Positions 44,751-53,624 of a stretch of 64,000 bases of DNA are shown one piece after another (within the stretch, counting starts at the first letter, position 1; each line of letters begins with the position of its first letter). The stretch covers positions 5,439,157-5,503,156 of the forward strand of contig NZ_CP014301.1 in assembly GCF_001562255.1 (NCBI RefSeq), in the 5' to 3' direction. The notes beneath the pieces are model-generated. The model ran no database searches, had not been told where the DNA came from, and worked only from the letters and a program-made list of their open reading frames with translations. The stretch comes from Bosea sp. PAMC 26642. Its GTDB lineage: Bacteria; Pseudomonadota; Alphaproteobacteria; Rhizobiales; Beijerinckiaceae. Position numbers and translations under genes: made by a program.

Positions 44751-44898
44751 TGTCATTCCGGGGCGGCCCGAAGGGCCGAACCCGGAACCCACGACCGGGC
44801 GAACCAGATTTGGTCGACGTTCGCGTCTCAATCTCCACGACAGGTCTCGCCCGGTCGTGGGTTCCGGGTTCTTCGCTACGCGAAGCCCTGGAATGACA
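44751..44898. repeat. Palindromic repeat family A, copy 3
   Basis: TGTCATTCCGGGGC..GCCC at the left, and a right end reading GAAGCCCTGGAATGACA with one substitution. Inner arms CCCGGAACCCACGACCGGGC and GCCCGGTCGTGGGTTCCGGG are perfect. It lies between the two permease genes; the downstream ATG is only 12 bp from its end. Confidence 0.92.
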
Positions 44899-44909
44899 GG
44901 GGATGCGCC

Positions 44910-45851
44910 ATGACGACACGTCCCATCCCCAAACCTCCCGGCCGCCTCGCGCGACTCTGGGATTCCGACCTCGCCTTTTCCTTCCGCTCCTCGCCGGTCA
45001 CGGTCGCAGCTACCGTGCTGGCGCTGCTGCTCGTGCTGGCGGCGGTCGCAGCCCCCCTGATCGCGCCCTACGACCCGTTCGACCCGGCCTCGCTCGACCT
45101 CTCCGACGGCTTCTCCCGGCCGATGGAGCCCAACGAGATCACCGGAAAAGTCTTCTGGCTCGGCTCCGACGCCCAGGGCCGCGACATCTTCTCGGCCATC
45201 CTCTACGGCTCGCGCATATCGCTGCTGGTTGGCGCCGCCTCAGTCCTGTTCTCGCTCGTTATCGGCGTGGGCCTGGGCCTCGTCGCCGGCTATGTCGGCG
45301 GTCGCACCGAGGCGCTGATCATGCGCACCGCCGACATCCAGCTCTCCTTCCCGGCGATTTTGGTGGCGCTGCTCGTCTTCGGCGTGGCGCGCGGGCTGAT
45401 CCCGCCGGCACTGCAGGAACGCGCGACGCTCTTCGTGCTCGTCGCCGCCATCGGCCTGTCGAACTGGGCCCAATTTGCCCGCACCGTGCGCGGCTCGACG
45501 CTGGTGGAGAAAAACAAGGTCTATGTCGATGCCGCCCGGCTAATCGGGCTGAAGGCCTGGCCGGTGATGCTGAAGCACGTCCTGCCCAATGTCACAGGCC
45601 CCGTGCTGGTCATCGCCACGATCAACCTCGCGCTCGCGGTCATCGAGGAGGCGACCCTGTCCTTTCTCGGTGTCGGCATGCCTCCGACTCAGCCTTCGCT
45701 CGGCACCCTGATCCGCTTCGGCCAGCAATATCTCTTCTCCGGGGAGTGGTGGATCCTGCTCTTTCCCTCGCTCGTGCTCGTGCTGCTCGCCTTGTCGATC
45801 AACCTGTTCGGCGACTGGCTGCGCGATGCGCTCAACCCGAAATTGAGGTGA
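44910..45851 (+). CDS. Oligopeptide ABC transporter, permease (DppC type, second system)
   Basis: A 313-residue permease. The N-terminal domain SSPVTVAATVLALLLVLAAVAAPLIAPYDPFDP precedes WLGSDAQGRDIFSAILYGSRISL, the DppC hallmark. The coupling loop is DAARLIGLKAWPVMLKHVLPNVTGPVL, and TLSFLGVGMPPTQPSLGTLI follows. Around six TM segments. It directly follows repeat A copy 3 and is 5 bp before the first ATPase gene. Confidence 0.93.
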   Translation: MTTRPIPKPPGRLARLWDSDLAFSFRSSPVTVAATVLALLLVLAAVAAPLIAPYDPFDPASLDLSDGFSRPMEPNEITGKVFWLGSDAQGRDIFSAILYGSRISLLVGAASVLFSLVIGVGLGLVAGYVGGRTEALIMRTADIQLSFPAILVALLVFGVARGLIPPALQERATLFVLVAAIGLSNWAQFARTVRGSTLVEKNKVYVDAARLIGLKAWPVMLKHVLPNVTGPVLVIATINLALAVIEEATLSFLGVGMPPTQPSLGTLIRFGQQYLFSGEWWILLFPSLVLVLLALSINLFGDWLRDALNPKLR

Positions 45852-45856
45852 GCGTG

Positions 45857-46851
45857 ATGCAGCCTCAGGAAACCGTGCCGGTGCTCTCCGTGCGCGACCT
45901 CACCGTCGAGTTCATCACCCGCCGCGCCACGCTTCGCGCGCTCGACGCGATCTCCTTCGATGTCGCGCGTGGCGAAGTGCTCGGCGTCGTCGGCGAATCG
46001 GGCGCCGGCAAATCCGTCACCGGCTCGGCCATCATCGGTCTGATCGATCCGCCCGGCCGCATCACGGGCGGGCAGGTGCTGCTCTCGGGCGAACGCGTCG
46101 ACGACTTAGCCGCCGATGCCATGCGCAAGGTCCGGGGCAAGCGCATCGGCATGATCTTTCAGGATCCGCTGACAAGCCTGAACCCGCTCTACCGCGTCGG
46201 CGAGCAGCTGATCGAGACGATCCGCGTCCATACCGATCTCAGTGCGGCGGAGGCCCGCAAGCGTGCCATCGCCTTGCTCGACGAGGTCGGCATCCCGGCG
46301 CCTGAACGCCGTATCGACGGCTATCCGCACGAGTTCTCCGGCGGCATGCGCCAGCGCGTGGTGATCGCGCTCGCGCTTTGCGCCGAACCCGAATTCATCA
46401 TCGCCGACGAGCCGACGACCGCGCTCGACGTCTCGGTGCAGGCCCAGATCATCGCCCTCATAAAAAGGCTCTGCAAGGAGCGCGGCACCTCGGTCATGCT
46501 GGTCACCCACGATATGGGCGTCATCGCCGAGACCGCCGACCGGGTGGCGGTGATGTATGCCGGCCGCATCGTCGAGATCGGCCCCGTGCGCGAGGTGGTG
46601 AAGCAGCCGCTCCACCCCTATGCCAAGGGCCTGATGGGCGCGATCCCTTCGCTGGAAGGCGACGCCGAGCGGCTGGTCCAGATTCCCGGCTCGATGCCGC
46701 GGCTCTCGGCAATCCCGCCGGGCTGCGCCTTCAATCCGCGCTGTGCGCAGGTCTTCGCGCGCTGCCATGTCGAACGGCCCGAACTGATCCAGGTCGGCGA
46801 CCGCAAGGTTGCCTGCCATCTCTACGACGAGACCAGATCGGAGATCGCAGC

Positions 46852-46855
<4 letters not shown>
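45857..46855 (+). CDS. Oligopeptide ABC transporter, ATP-binding subunit (DppD type, second system)
   Basis: A 332-residue ATPase. Walker [15 protein letters not shown] (about 45-58), Q-loop [20 protein letters not shown], signature [15 protein letters not shown], Walker [13 protein letters not shown], switch His in LVTHDMGVI. It ends with the oligopeptide-transporter C-terminal domain including [17 protein letters not shown], whose cysteines are family-typical. It overlaps the next ATPase gene by 4 bases. Confidence 0.94.
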
Positions 46856-47818
<963 letters not shown>

Positions 47819-47847
<29 letters not shown>

Positions 47848-49123
47848 TCGCCAGTGTCTGGCGCGTCTCGGTGGTGCGCCCGACCGGAAGCATGTCGGTC
47901 TTGCGCCGGTTCTGGGCGTAAGGCGCGATCGGCCGGTCGGTCCGGTATTGGCCGCGCGCGATCGCCGCAAACAGCAGCGCGACCGAGACGAGCGTCATCA
48001 GCCACCAGGTCTGCAGCGTCGCAAAACCGAGCACGGCCAGCGCGAAGGCGGTGATATAGGCCGCGACGCCGCCGGCCGCGAGCGCGCCCGGCATGCGGCC
48101 TGCCGCCCTGATCGCGAAATAGAGGCAGCTCGAAGCCGCCGCCGCGCCGACGATGCCCAGTTCGTACCAGGTCTCGAACAGCAGGGTCGTCGGCGTCTGC
48201 TGCGGCAATCCGCCGGTGGTGCGGCCGCGCAGCACGGTGTCGAGCCCGTGGCCGGTGATCAGCTGGACCGGCTCGCGCGTGACGATGTCGGCCCAGATGT
48301 CGAGCGACAGCGCGAACTCGCCGACGCTGGCCGGCAGCACGGACACCAGCGGCACCAGCAGGAAGGGCAGGAGCGGCGCAAACAGCATCAGCCCGGCGAC
48401 CAGCATCGCGATGGCGTTGACCGCCTTGGCGCGATTGGCCGACACCGCGCCGAAGGCGACCGCCCCGCAGATCATGGCGACGGCCTCGCCATCCTCGAAC
48501 CGCGTCAGGGCGAGCAGGCCCACGACGAGCGCCAGCCCGAGCGCGCTGAGGCCCCGCGCCCGCGACAGGAGCCAGGCGAGCGCCGGCCACGCCATGATCA
48601 GCACGACGCTGATGCCCCGCTCGACGCTGCCGGGGTTGATCCCCGTATCGCTCTCGCGCAGCGCCGCCGCCACGATCAGCCCGAGCGCGAAGATCGCGGC
48701 GAGGCCGGTGCCGAGCGCGACGAGGTTGAGGTTCGAGGCGCGCATACGCTCGGGCAGCGCCGCCGTGCCGCAAAAGCCGAGCAGCACGGCCAGCGCCAGA
48801 TTGCTCGCCTTCTCGCTCGCCGAAAACGTATAGGGGCTCCAGATCAGCGACAGGATCGCCCAGCAGACGAGCCCGACGAGGATGAAGCCGGCACGGCTCA
48901 GCACGGACCGCTTCAGTGTCGAGACGAACGAGGCCGGCTCCTCGACCAGCGATGAGATCACCAGCAGCACGACGCCGATCGGCACCAGCACGACGCCGGC
49001 CCGGCGCGAGACCAGAGACGCTATCGGCAGCGCGAGCGCCAGCGTTGCGAAACCGATGCGGCGCAGCAGCAGCGCGGCGTCGGTTGCGGGGTCGAGCGGG
49101 GCTTGGGCGTTGCGGCGGATCAT
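47819..49123 (-). CDS. O-antigen ligase/polymerase-like (WaaL-type) membrane protein
   Basis: About 434 residues from the ATG at 49123 (an in-frame ATG at 49168 would add 15). The sequence is almost wholly hydrophobic with roughly ten to twelve TM segments. The large periplasmic loop region (SLDIWADIVTREPVQLITGHGLDTVLRG..LFETWYELGIVGA) resembles the O-antigen ligase family, where the GHGLDT-like histidine segment is conserved. It would join polysaccharide chains to a lipid or polymerise them; the exact substrate is unknown. It is convergent with the second transporter, overlapping its last 29 bases. Confidence 0.78.
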
Positions 49124-49267
49124 CTTGGCTAACCGGGCATGGGTCGCCCCCGGAAAAGCCCAGGACATCAACCCCGCCGCACCGTAGCGCGCGTCCGTCC
49201 GGCCGGCTGTAGGTGCGGCGCAACACTGACACGGCATATTGGGATGGGCAGGGCCGGTTGCACGGTC

Positions 49268-49381
49268 GCCGTCATTCCGGGCGAAGCGAAGCGGAGACCC
49301 AGAATCCATCATAGAGGGCCGACGGCGCCCTATGATGGATCCCGGATCGGCGCCGCTGCGCGGCTTGTCCGGAATGACGGC
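49268..49381. repeat. Palindromic repeat family D, copy 2
   Basis: GCCGTCATTCCGG and CCGGAATGACGGC are perfect 13-bp outer arms. The inner pair ATCCATCATAGAGGGC / GCCCTATGATGGAT is strong. It lies in the divergent gap between the O-antigen-ligase-like gene and the DUF2478 gene. Confidence 0.88.
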
Positions 49382-49467
49382 GCGCTTTGCCGGACGCAGG
49401 AAACAGGTTCGCTCATGCGACGAAAGCGCTCTGGCGGGCTTTCGCCATTCATGGGATGTAACGGGCG

Positions 49468-49983
49468 ATGTCCACGCTCGCAGCCATCCTCTACGACCCC
49501 GGTTTCCGGATCGACGACTTCATGGCCGCTCTCGCCTCCCGCCTGAAGGATGGCGGCGTCAGGCTCGGCGGCGTCGTGCAGCACAATGCCGGCGCCTGCG
49601 ATTCCGGCTGCCTGACCATGGCGCTGGAGGACCTCGCCACCGGCGCGCGCTTCCCGATCAGTGAGGATCGCGGCGCAGGCGCGACCGGCTGCCGCCTCGA
49701 CGCCACGGGCCTCGCGGCGGCTGCGGGCGCGCTCGCGGTAACGCTGGACGGCGGGGCCGACCTCGTGATTATCAACAAGTTCGGCCGGCAGGAGATGCTC
49801 GGCCAAGGGCTCCGGCAGGAGATCGCCGCCGCGCTGCTGGCGGACATGCCGCTGCTGATCGCGGTGCGCCGCGACTTGATGCCCGCATGGCGGGATTTTG
49901 CCGGCGACGAATGGGTGGAACTCGCCCCCGACATGGCGCAGGTCGAGGCCTGGGCGCTGACCCGCCTGCGTCTGGCGGCCTGA
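49468..49983 (+). CDS. DUF2478 protein, molybdenum-metabolism associated
   Basis: A 171-residue protein, MSTLAAILYDPGFRIDDFMAALASRLKDGGVRLGGVVQHN, then CDSGCLTMALEDLATG, and LVIINKFGRQEMLGQGLRQEIAAALLADMPLLIAVRRDL. The arrangement, including an NKFG motif, recalls P-loop NTPases of the MobB/THEP1 kind but lacks an obvious Walker A lysine. DUF2478 proteins often sit beside molybdate and molybdoenzyme genes; here it precedes fdhD by 27 bp. A role in molybdenum or cofactor handling for formate dehydrogenase is inferred. Confidence 0.8.
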   Translation: MSTLAAILYDPGFRIDDFMAALASRLKDGGVRLGGVVQHNAGACDSGCLTMALEDLATGARFPISEDRGAGATGCRLDATGLAAAAGALAVTLDGGADLVIINKFGRQEMLGQGLRQEIAAALLADMPLLIAVRRDLMPAWRDFAGDEWVELAPDMAQVEAWALTRLRLAA

Positions 49984-50010
49984 GCGCCGACGCGAACGGG
50001 ATCGGCCACG

Positions 50011-50904
50011 ATGGCGCAGGATATGAGCTTTCTCGACGAGTACTGGGTCAGGCCGGACCCGAGCCTGCCGCGTCTGGGCGCGACCGTCTCCGGCATCGAC
50101 CAGACCGGTGCCACGGTCGAGACCCGCGTCGTCACAGAGCGCGCGCTGACGCTCTATCTCAACGCGCAGGAGATCGTCACCATGATGACGATCGGCGACC
50201 ATCCCGACGCGTTGGCGCTTGGCTATCTGCTCAACCAGAACATGCTCAAGCGCGGCGATATCGTCGATGCGGTCGATTATGACGAGGAACTCGAAGTTGT
50301 GGTGGTCCGCACGCCGGAGCGCACCAATTTCGAGGAGAAGCTGAAGAAGAAGACCCTGACCTCCGGCTGCGCCCAGGGTACCGCATTTGGCGACCTGATG
50401 GAGGCGATCGACGAGATCGTCCTGCCGAAGGCGCAGCTTCGCACGAGCTGGCTCTACGCGCTGACGCGCAAGATCAACACCACGCCCTCGCTCTATCTGG
50501 AGGCCGGCGCGATCCATGGCTGCGTGCTCTGCGAGGCGGACAGGCCGCTGGTCTACATGGAGGATGTCGGCCGCCACAACGCCGTCGACAAGGTCGCCGG
50601 CTGGATGTTCCGGCACGATGTCGACCCGGCGAAGATGATCTTCTACACCACGGGGCGCCTGACTTCGGAGATGGTGATCAAGACCGTCCGCATGGGCATC
50701 CCCGTGCTGGTCTCCCGCTCGGGCTTCACCGAATGGGGCGTCGAACTGGCACGGAAAGCCGGGCTGACTCTGATCGGGCGGGCACGCGGGAAACGCTTCG
50801 TCGCCCTGGCGGGAGAGGAGAACATCGTCTTCGACCAGGATCCCGAGACGGTGCAGGACGAGGGCGGGAAGAACAGGCGCAAGGGGGCGGGGGGTGACGA
50901 ATGA
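50011..50904 (+). CDS. fdhD: Formate dehydrogenase accessory sulfurtransferase FdhD
   Basis: FdhD carries sulfur from the cysteine desulfurase to the bis-MGD cofactor of formate dehydrogenase. The 297-residue product shows the family blocks ALTLYLNAQEIVTMMTIGDHPDALALGYLLNQ, SGCAQGTAFGDLM, IHGCVLCEADRPLVYMEDVGRHNAVDKVAGW and FYTTGRLTSEMVIKTVRMGIPVLVSRS. The usual cysteine-loop motif is represented by a single cysteine in SGCAQG instead of the CxxC of the E. coli protein, as far as I recall that family. A lysine-rich tail follows. Repeat A copy 4 lies directly downstream, then mobA. Confidence 0.93.
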   Translation: MAQDMSFLDEYWVRPDPSLPRLGATVSGIDQTGATVETRVVTERALTLYLNAQEIVTMMTIGDHPDALALGYLLNQNMLKRGDIVDAVDYDEELEVVVVRTPERTNFEEKLKKKTLTSGCAQGTAFGDLMEAIDEIVLPKAQLRTSWLYALTRKINTTPSLYLEAGAIHGCVLCEADRPLVYMEDVGRHNAVDKVAGWMFRHDVDPAKMIFYTTGRLTSEMVIKTVRMGIPVLVSRSGFTEWGVELARKAGLTLIGRARGKRFVALAGEENIVFDQDPETVQDEGGKNRRKGAGGDE

Positions 50905-50911
50905 GCCCTTT

Positions 50912-51041
50912 TGTCATTCCGGGGCTTCGCGTAGCGAAGAACCCGGAACCCACGACCGGGCGAGCGCTTTCCGACGGCATTGGACGGTTGAACCCGGTCG
51001 TGGGTTCCGGGTTCGCTGCTGCGCAGCGCCCCGGAATGACA
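50912..51041. repeat. Palindromic repeat family A, copy 4
   Basis: TGTCATTCCGGGGC and GCCCCGGAATGACA outer arms; CCCGGAACCCACGACCGGG and CCCGGTCGTGGGTTCCGGG inner arms are perfect. It fills the fdhD-mobA gap and ends 13 bp before the mobA start. Confidence 0.92.
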
Positions 51042-51054
51042 AGGTGGAGTCCAA

Positions 51055-51699
51055 ATGAGCGCGCCCCCCACCCTCGGCCTCCTCCTTGCCGGCGGGCTCG
51101 CGCGGCGCATGGGCGGCGGCGACAAGCCGCTGCGGACGATCGCGGGCCGGACCATCCTCGCTCATGTGATCGAGCGTCTGGCCCCGCAATGCGAGGGCCT
51201 GCTGGTCAACGCCAATGGCGATCCCGCGCGCTTCGCCGCTTACGGCCTGCCGGTGGTTGCCGACAGCGTGCCCGATTTCGCCGGCCCGCTCGCGGGCATT
51301 CTCGCCGGTCTCGACTGGATGGCGCAGCACCGGTCGGATCTGCACTGGCTCGTCAGCGTCGCCGCCGACACGCCCTTCATCCCGCGCGACCTCGTCGTCC
51401 GGCTCCACCAGGCGCGGGAACAGGCCGGCGTCCCGCTCGCCTGCGCGGCCTCGGGCGGCTGGACCCACCCCGTCATCGGCCTCTGGCCGGTTCGCTTGCG
51501 CGAGGAATTGCGCCACGCCCTGACGGTCGAGGGCGAACGCAAGATCGACCGCTGGACGGCCCGCCATGGCTGCGCCTCTGCGGAATGGCCGGTTACGCCG
51601 GTCGATCCCTTCTTCAACGCCAACAGGCCCGATGATCTGGCCGAAGCCGAGCGGCTGTTCGTTATGCTCGCGGATTCCGACCCACAGCCTTCATCCTGA
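51055..51699 (+). CDS. mobA: Molybdenum cofactor guanylyltransferase
   Basis: Adds GMP to molybdopterin to make the MGD form needed by formate dehydrogenase. A 214-residue protein: [20 protein letters not shown] near residues 6-25 is the nucleotidyltransferase signature, [22 protein letters not shown] the guanine-binding region, [13 protein letters not shown] the metal Asp segment, and [16 protein letters not shown] the C-terminal block. The last residues, DPQPSS, and the stop codon are encoded by the start of repeat B copy 2, so the native C-terminus may have been altered. Confidence 0.95.
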   Translation: MSAPPTLGLLLAGGLARRMGGGDKPLRTIAGRTILAHVIERLAPQCEGLLVNANGDPARFAAYGLPVVADSVPDFAGPLAGILAGLDWMAQHRSDLHWLVSVAADTPFIPRDLVVRLHQAREQAGVPLACAASGGWTHPVIGLWPVRLREELRHALTVEGERKIDRWTARHGCASAEWPVTPVDPFFNANRPDDLAEAERLFVMLADSDPQPSS

Positions 51700-51800
51700 G
51701 GAGCGCCGCAGGCGCGTCTCGAAGGATGCTTCAGCCAGTGTCTTCTGGAGCATCCTTAGAGACGCGGGCTTCGCCCGCTCCTCAGGATGAGGGCTGTGGG
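51681..51800. repeat. Palindromic repeat family B, copy 2, overlapping the mobA 3' end
   Basis: CCCACAGCC at the left end pairs with GGCTGTGGG at the right; CATCCTGAGGAGCG and CGCTCCTCAGGATG are complementary arms. The interior contains GAAGGATGCT..AGCATCCTT-like pairing. The first 19 bases are read as mobA codons including its TGA stop (51697-51699). Confidence 0.88.
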
Positions 51801-51912
51801 ACGAGAGTTGCTTAGACATCCGAGCCAGTGGCCAGCCTTGATCCTGCCGGTGCGGCTCGCTATCTCTTGCTAATAAGAACAGCTTATCGGCGCCGTGCCT
51901 CGGGGGAACACC

Positions 51913-52038
51913 ATGAAATCATTCGTCATCGCCGTCCTGTTCGCCGCTGCGGCCGCCTATGGCGCCAGCCTCGTGCTCAACGACTTCTTCCAGAAGCCGG
52001 TCGAGACGGCCTACTCGACGGGCGGCGTCAGGCTATAG
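51913..52038 (+). CDS. Small single-pass membrane or secreted protein (41 aa)
   Basis: Translation gives 41 residues: MKSFVIAVLFAAAAAYGASLV, a hydrophobic segment that could be a signal anchor, then LNDFFQKPVETAYSTGGVRL. A GGGGGAA purine run lies 6 bases before the ATG. I do not recognise the family. It sits between mobA and the convergent mrp gene; a link to formate dehydrogenase is only positional. Confidence 0.6.
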   Translation: MKSFVIAVLFAAAAAYGASLVLNDFFQKPVETAYSTGGVRL

Positions 52039-52041
52039 ACC

Positions 52042-53163
52042 TCACTCGATCACGATCCGCGGCGCGGCCCTGACCGTCCCGCCCGCGAGCCCGGCCATCA
52101 CCTGCCGCGCGATCATCAGATAAGCCTTCGCATGGGCTGAGTCGGGGTCGCTCGCCACGATCGGCCGGCCGCCATCGGAGGTCTCGCGGATCGACATGGC
52201 CAGCGGAATTTCGCCGAGGAAGGGCACGCCCTGCCGCTCGGCTTCGTGCCGCGCCCCGCCATGGGCGAAGATGTCGGAGCGGTGGCCGCATTCCGGGCAG
52301 ATGAAATAGCTCATGTTCTCGACGATGCCGAGGATGGGCACCTCCACCTTCCTGAACATCGCGACGCCGCGCCGCGCATCGAGCAGCGCCAGATCCTGCG
52401 GCGTCGAGACGATGACGGCGCCCGCCAGCGGCGTCTGCTGCGCCATGGTCAACTGCGCGTCGCCGGTGCCCGGCGGCATGTCGACGACGAGCACGTCGAG
52501 TTCGCCCCAGGCGACCTCGCGCAGCATCTGGGTCAACGCCGAGATCACCATCGGCCCGCGCCAGATCATCGGCGTCTCCTCGTCGATCAGGAAACCGATC
52601 GACATGATCTTGAGGCCATAGGCCTCCATCGGCGCGAGCGTTCTCCCCGAGACCAGCCGCGGCTTGCCGGTGATGCCGAAGATCTTCGGCACCGAAGGGC
52701 CGTAGATGTCGGCATCGAGCACGCCGACCTTGAGGCCCAGCGTCGCCAGCGCGACGGCGAGATTGGCGGTGGTGGTCGATTTGCCGACGCCGCCCTTGCC
52801 GCTCGCCACCGCGATGATCTGCTTGACGCCGGGAATGCCGGCGGCCTTCGGCGTCGGACCACCGGGTGCGGGGCGGTGTGCCTGCTGGCGCGCTTGCGTC
52901 GCAGCCGATGTCGGAGCCTTGTCGGCGGTCATCCCGACCAGAACCTGCGTCACGCCGGGCAGCCCGGAGACGGCGCTCTCGGCGGCCTTGCGCACCGGCT
53001 CCATCGCGGCGGCCTCGGTCGCGTCGATGCCGATGGCGAAGATCACCTTGCCACCGTCGATCAGGATGTTGGCGACGCGGCCCGAGGCCGAGAGCGATGG
53101 CCCGCCCGCCGGCAGCTTCACCAGTTCGAGCGCGCGCAGGATGTCGGCTTGGGTGAGGGCCAA
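52042..53163 (-). CDS. Mrp/ApbC family Fe-S cluster carrier ATPase
   Basis: A 373-residue protein. The N-terminal DUF59-type domain (about 1-95) is followed by the ParA-like ATPase: IIAVASGKGGVGKSTTTANLAVALA (deviant Walker A, about 113-137), GVLDADIYGPSVPKIFG, LVVDMPPGTGDAQLTMAQ, and MSYFICPECGHRSDIF with the CxxC that binds a bridging 4Fe-4S cluster between subunits. It delivers Fe-S clusters to target proteins in the cytoplasm. Here it sits next to tusA among formate dehydrogenase genes, which need several clusters. It is 26 bp downstream of tusA on the same strand. Confidence 0.94.
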   Translation of the reverse strand: MALTQADILRALELVKLPAGGPSLSASGRVANILIDGGKVIFAIGIDATEAAAMEPVRKAAESAVSGLPGVTQVLVGMTADKAPTSAATQARQQAHRPAPGGPTPKAAGIPGVKQIIAVASGKGGVGKSTTTANLAVALATLGLKVGVLDADIYGPSVPKIFGITGKPRLVSGRTLAPMEAYGLKIMSIGFLIDEETPMIWRGPMVISALTQMLREVAWGELDVLVVDMPPGTGDAQLTMAQQTPLAGAVIVSTPQDLALLDARRGVAMFRKVEVPILGIVENMSYFICPECGHRSDIFAHGGARHEAERQGVPFLGEIPLAMSIRETSDGGRPIVASDPDSAHAKAYLMIARQVMAGLAGGTVRAAPRIVIE

Positions 53164-53189
53164 ATCGAAAACTCCAGTCTGGCGGCCGG

Positions 53190-53420
53190 TCAGGCCGCCG
53201 CCTTGCGAATATGAAAGATGAGCAGATCGTTCTCGCTGCTGCTGTGCTCGATCGCATCGCCGGTCTCACGCAGCAGGTTGGGAATGTCGATCGCCGCCAT
53301 CGGATCGGTGCACTCGACCATCAGCAATGCGCCGGCCTCGGCGCCTTTGAGCGCCTTGCGCACCCGCAGGGCGGGTAGCGGGCATTTCAGGCCGCGAAGG
53401 TTGAGCGGGATCGAGGTCAT
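53190..53420 (-). CDS. TusA-family sulfur carrier protein
   Basis: A 76-residue protein: LNLRGLKCPLPALRVRKALKGAEAGALLMVECTDPMAAIDIPNLLRETGDAIE. The CPLP motif holds the sulfur-carrying cysteine typical of TusA/SirA/YedF proteins. It could feed sulfur to FdhD or to molybdopterin synthesis, which the gene context supports. The ATG at 53420 begins the conserved part; a longer open frame upstream runs toward repeat C. Confidence 0.93.
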   Translation of the reverse strand: MTSIPLNLRGLKCPLPALRVRKALKGAEAGALLMVECTDPMAAIDIPNLLRETGDAIEHSSSENDLLIFHIRKAAA

Positions 53421-53487
53421 CGGCGTTGGAACTCGGCAGATCGGTAGCGATTCATATGATGGCTTTCGTCGTGGGAGCAACCGCGCC

Positions 53488-53624
53488 TATCCTTCTCCCC
53501 GCGGGGGAGAAGGTGGCCCGGCGAAGCCGGGTCGGATGAGGGACGTCTAGCTGTGCGCCGTTTTTCCTTCCCTCATCCGTCATGGCTCCGCCATGCCACC
53601 TTCTCCCCCGAGGGGAGAAGGAAG
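53488..53624. repeat. Palindromic repeat family C, copy 3, spanning the start of the WD40-cytochrome c gene
   Basis: CCTTCTCCCCGCGGGGGAGAAGG with GTGGC at the left mirrors GCCACCTTCTCCCCCGAGGGGAGAAGG at the right; GGATGAGGGA and TCCCTCATCC are inner arms. The GTG start at 53553 lies in its central loop, so codons 1-24 of the downstream gene are repeat sequence. Confidence 0.88.

Noticed and set aside
41967..44831. A 954-codon open frame on the minus strand opposite the second transporter
   Set aside because: It mirrors the codon bias of the binding-protein and permease genes, is low-complexity (Asp/His/Arg/Gly-rich) and has no family pattern. The plus-strand genes are unmistakable.
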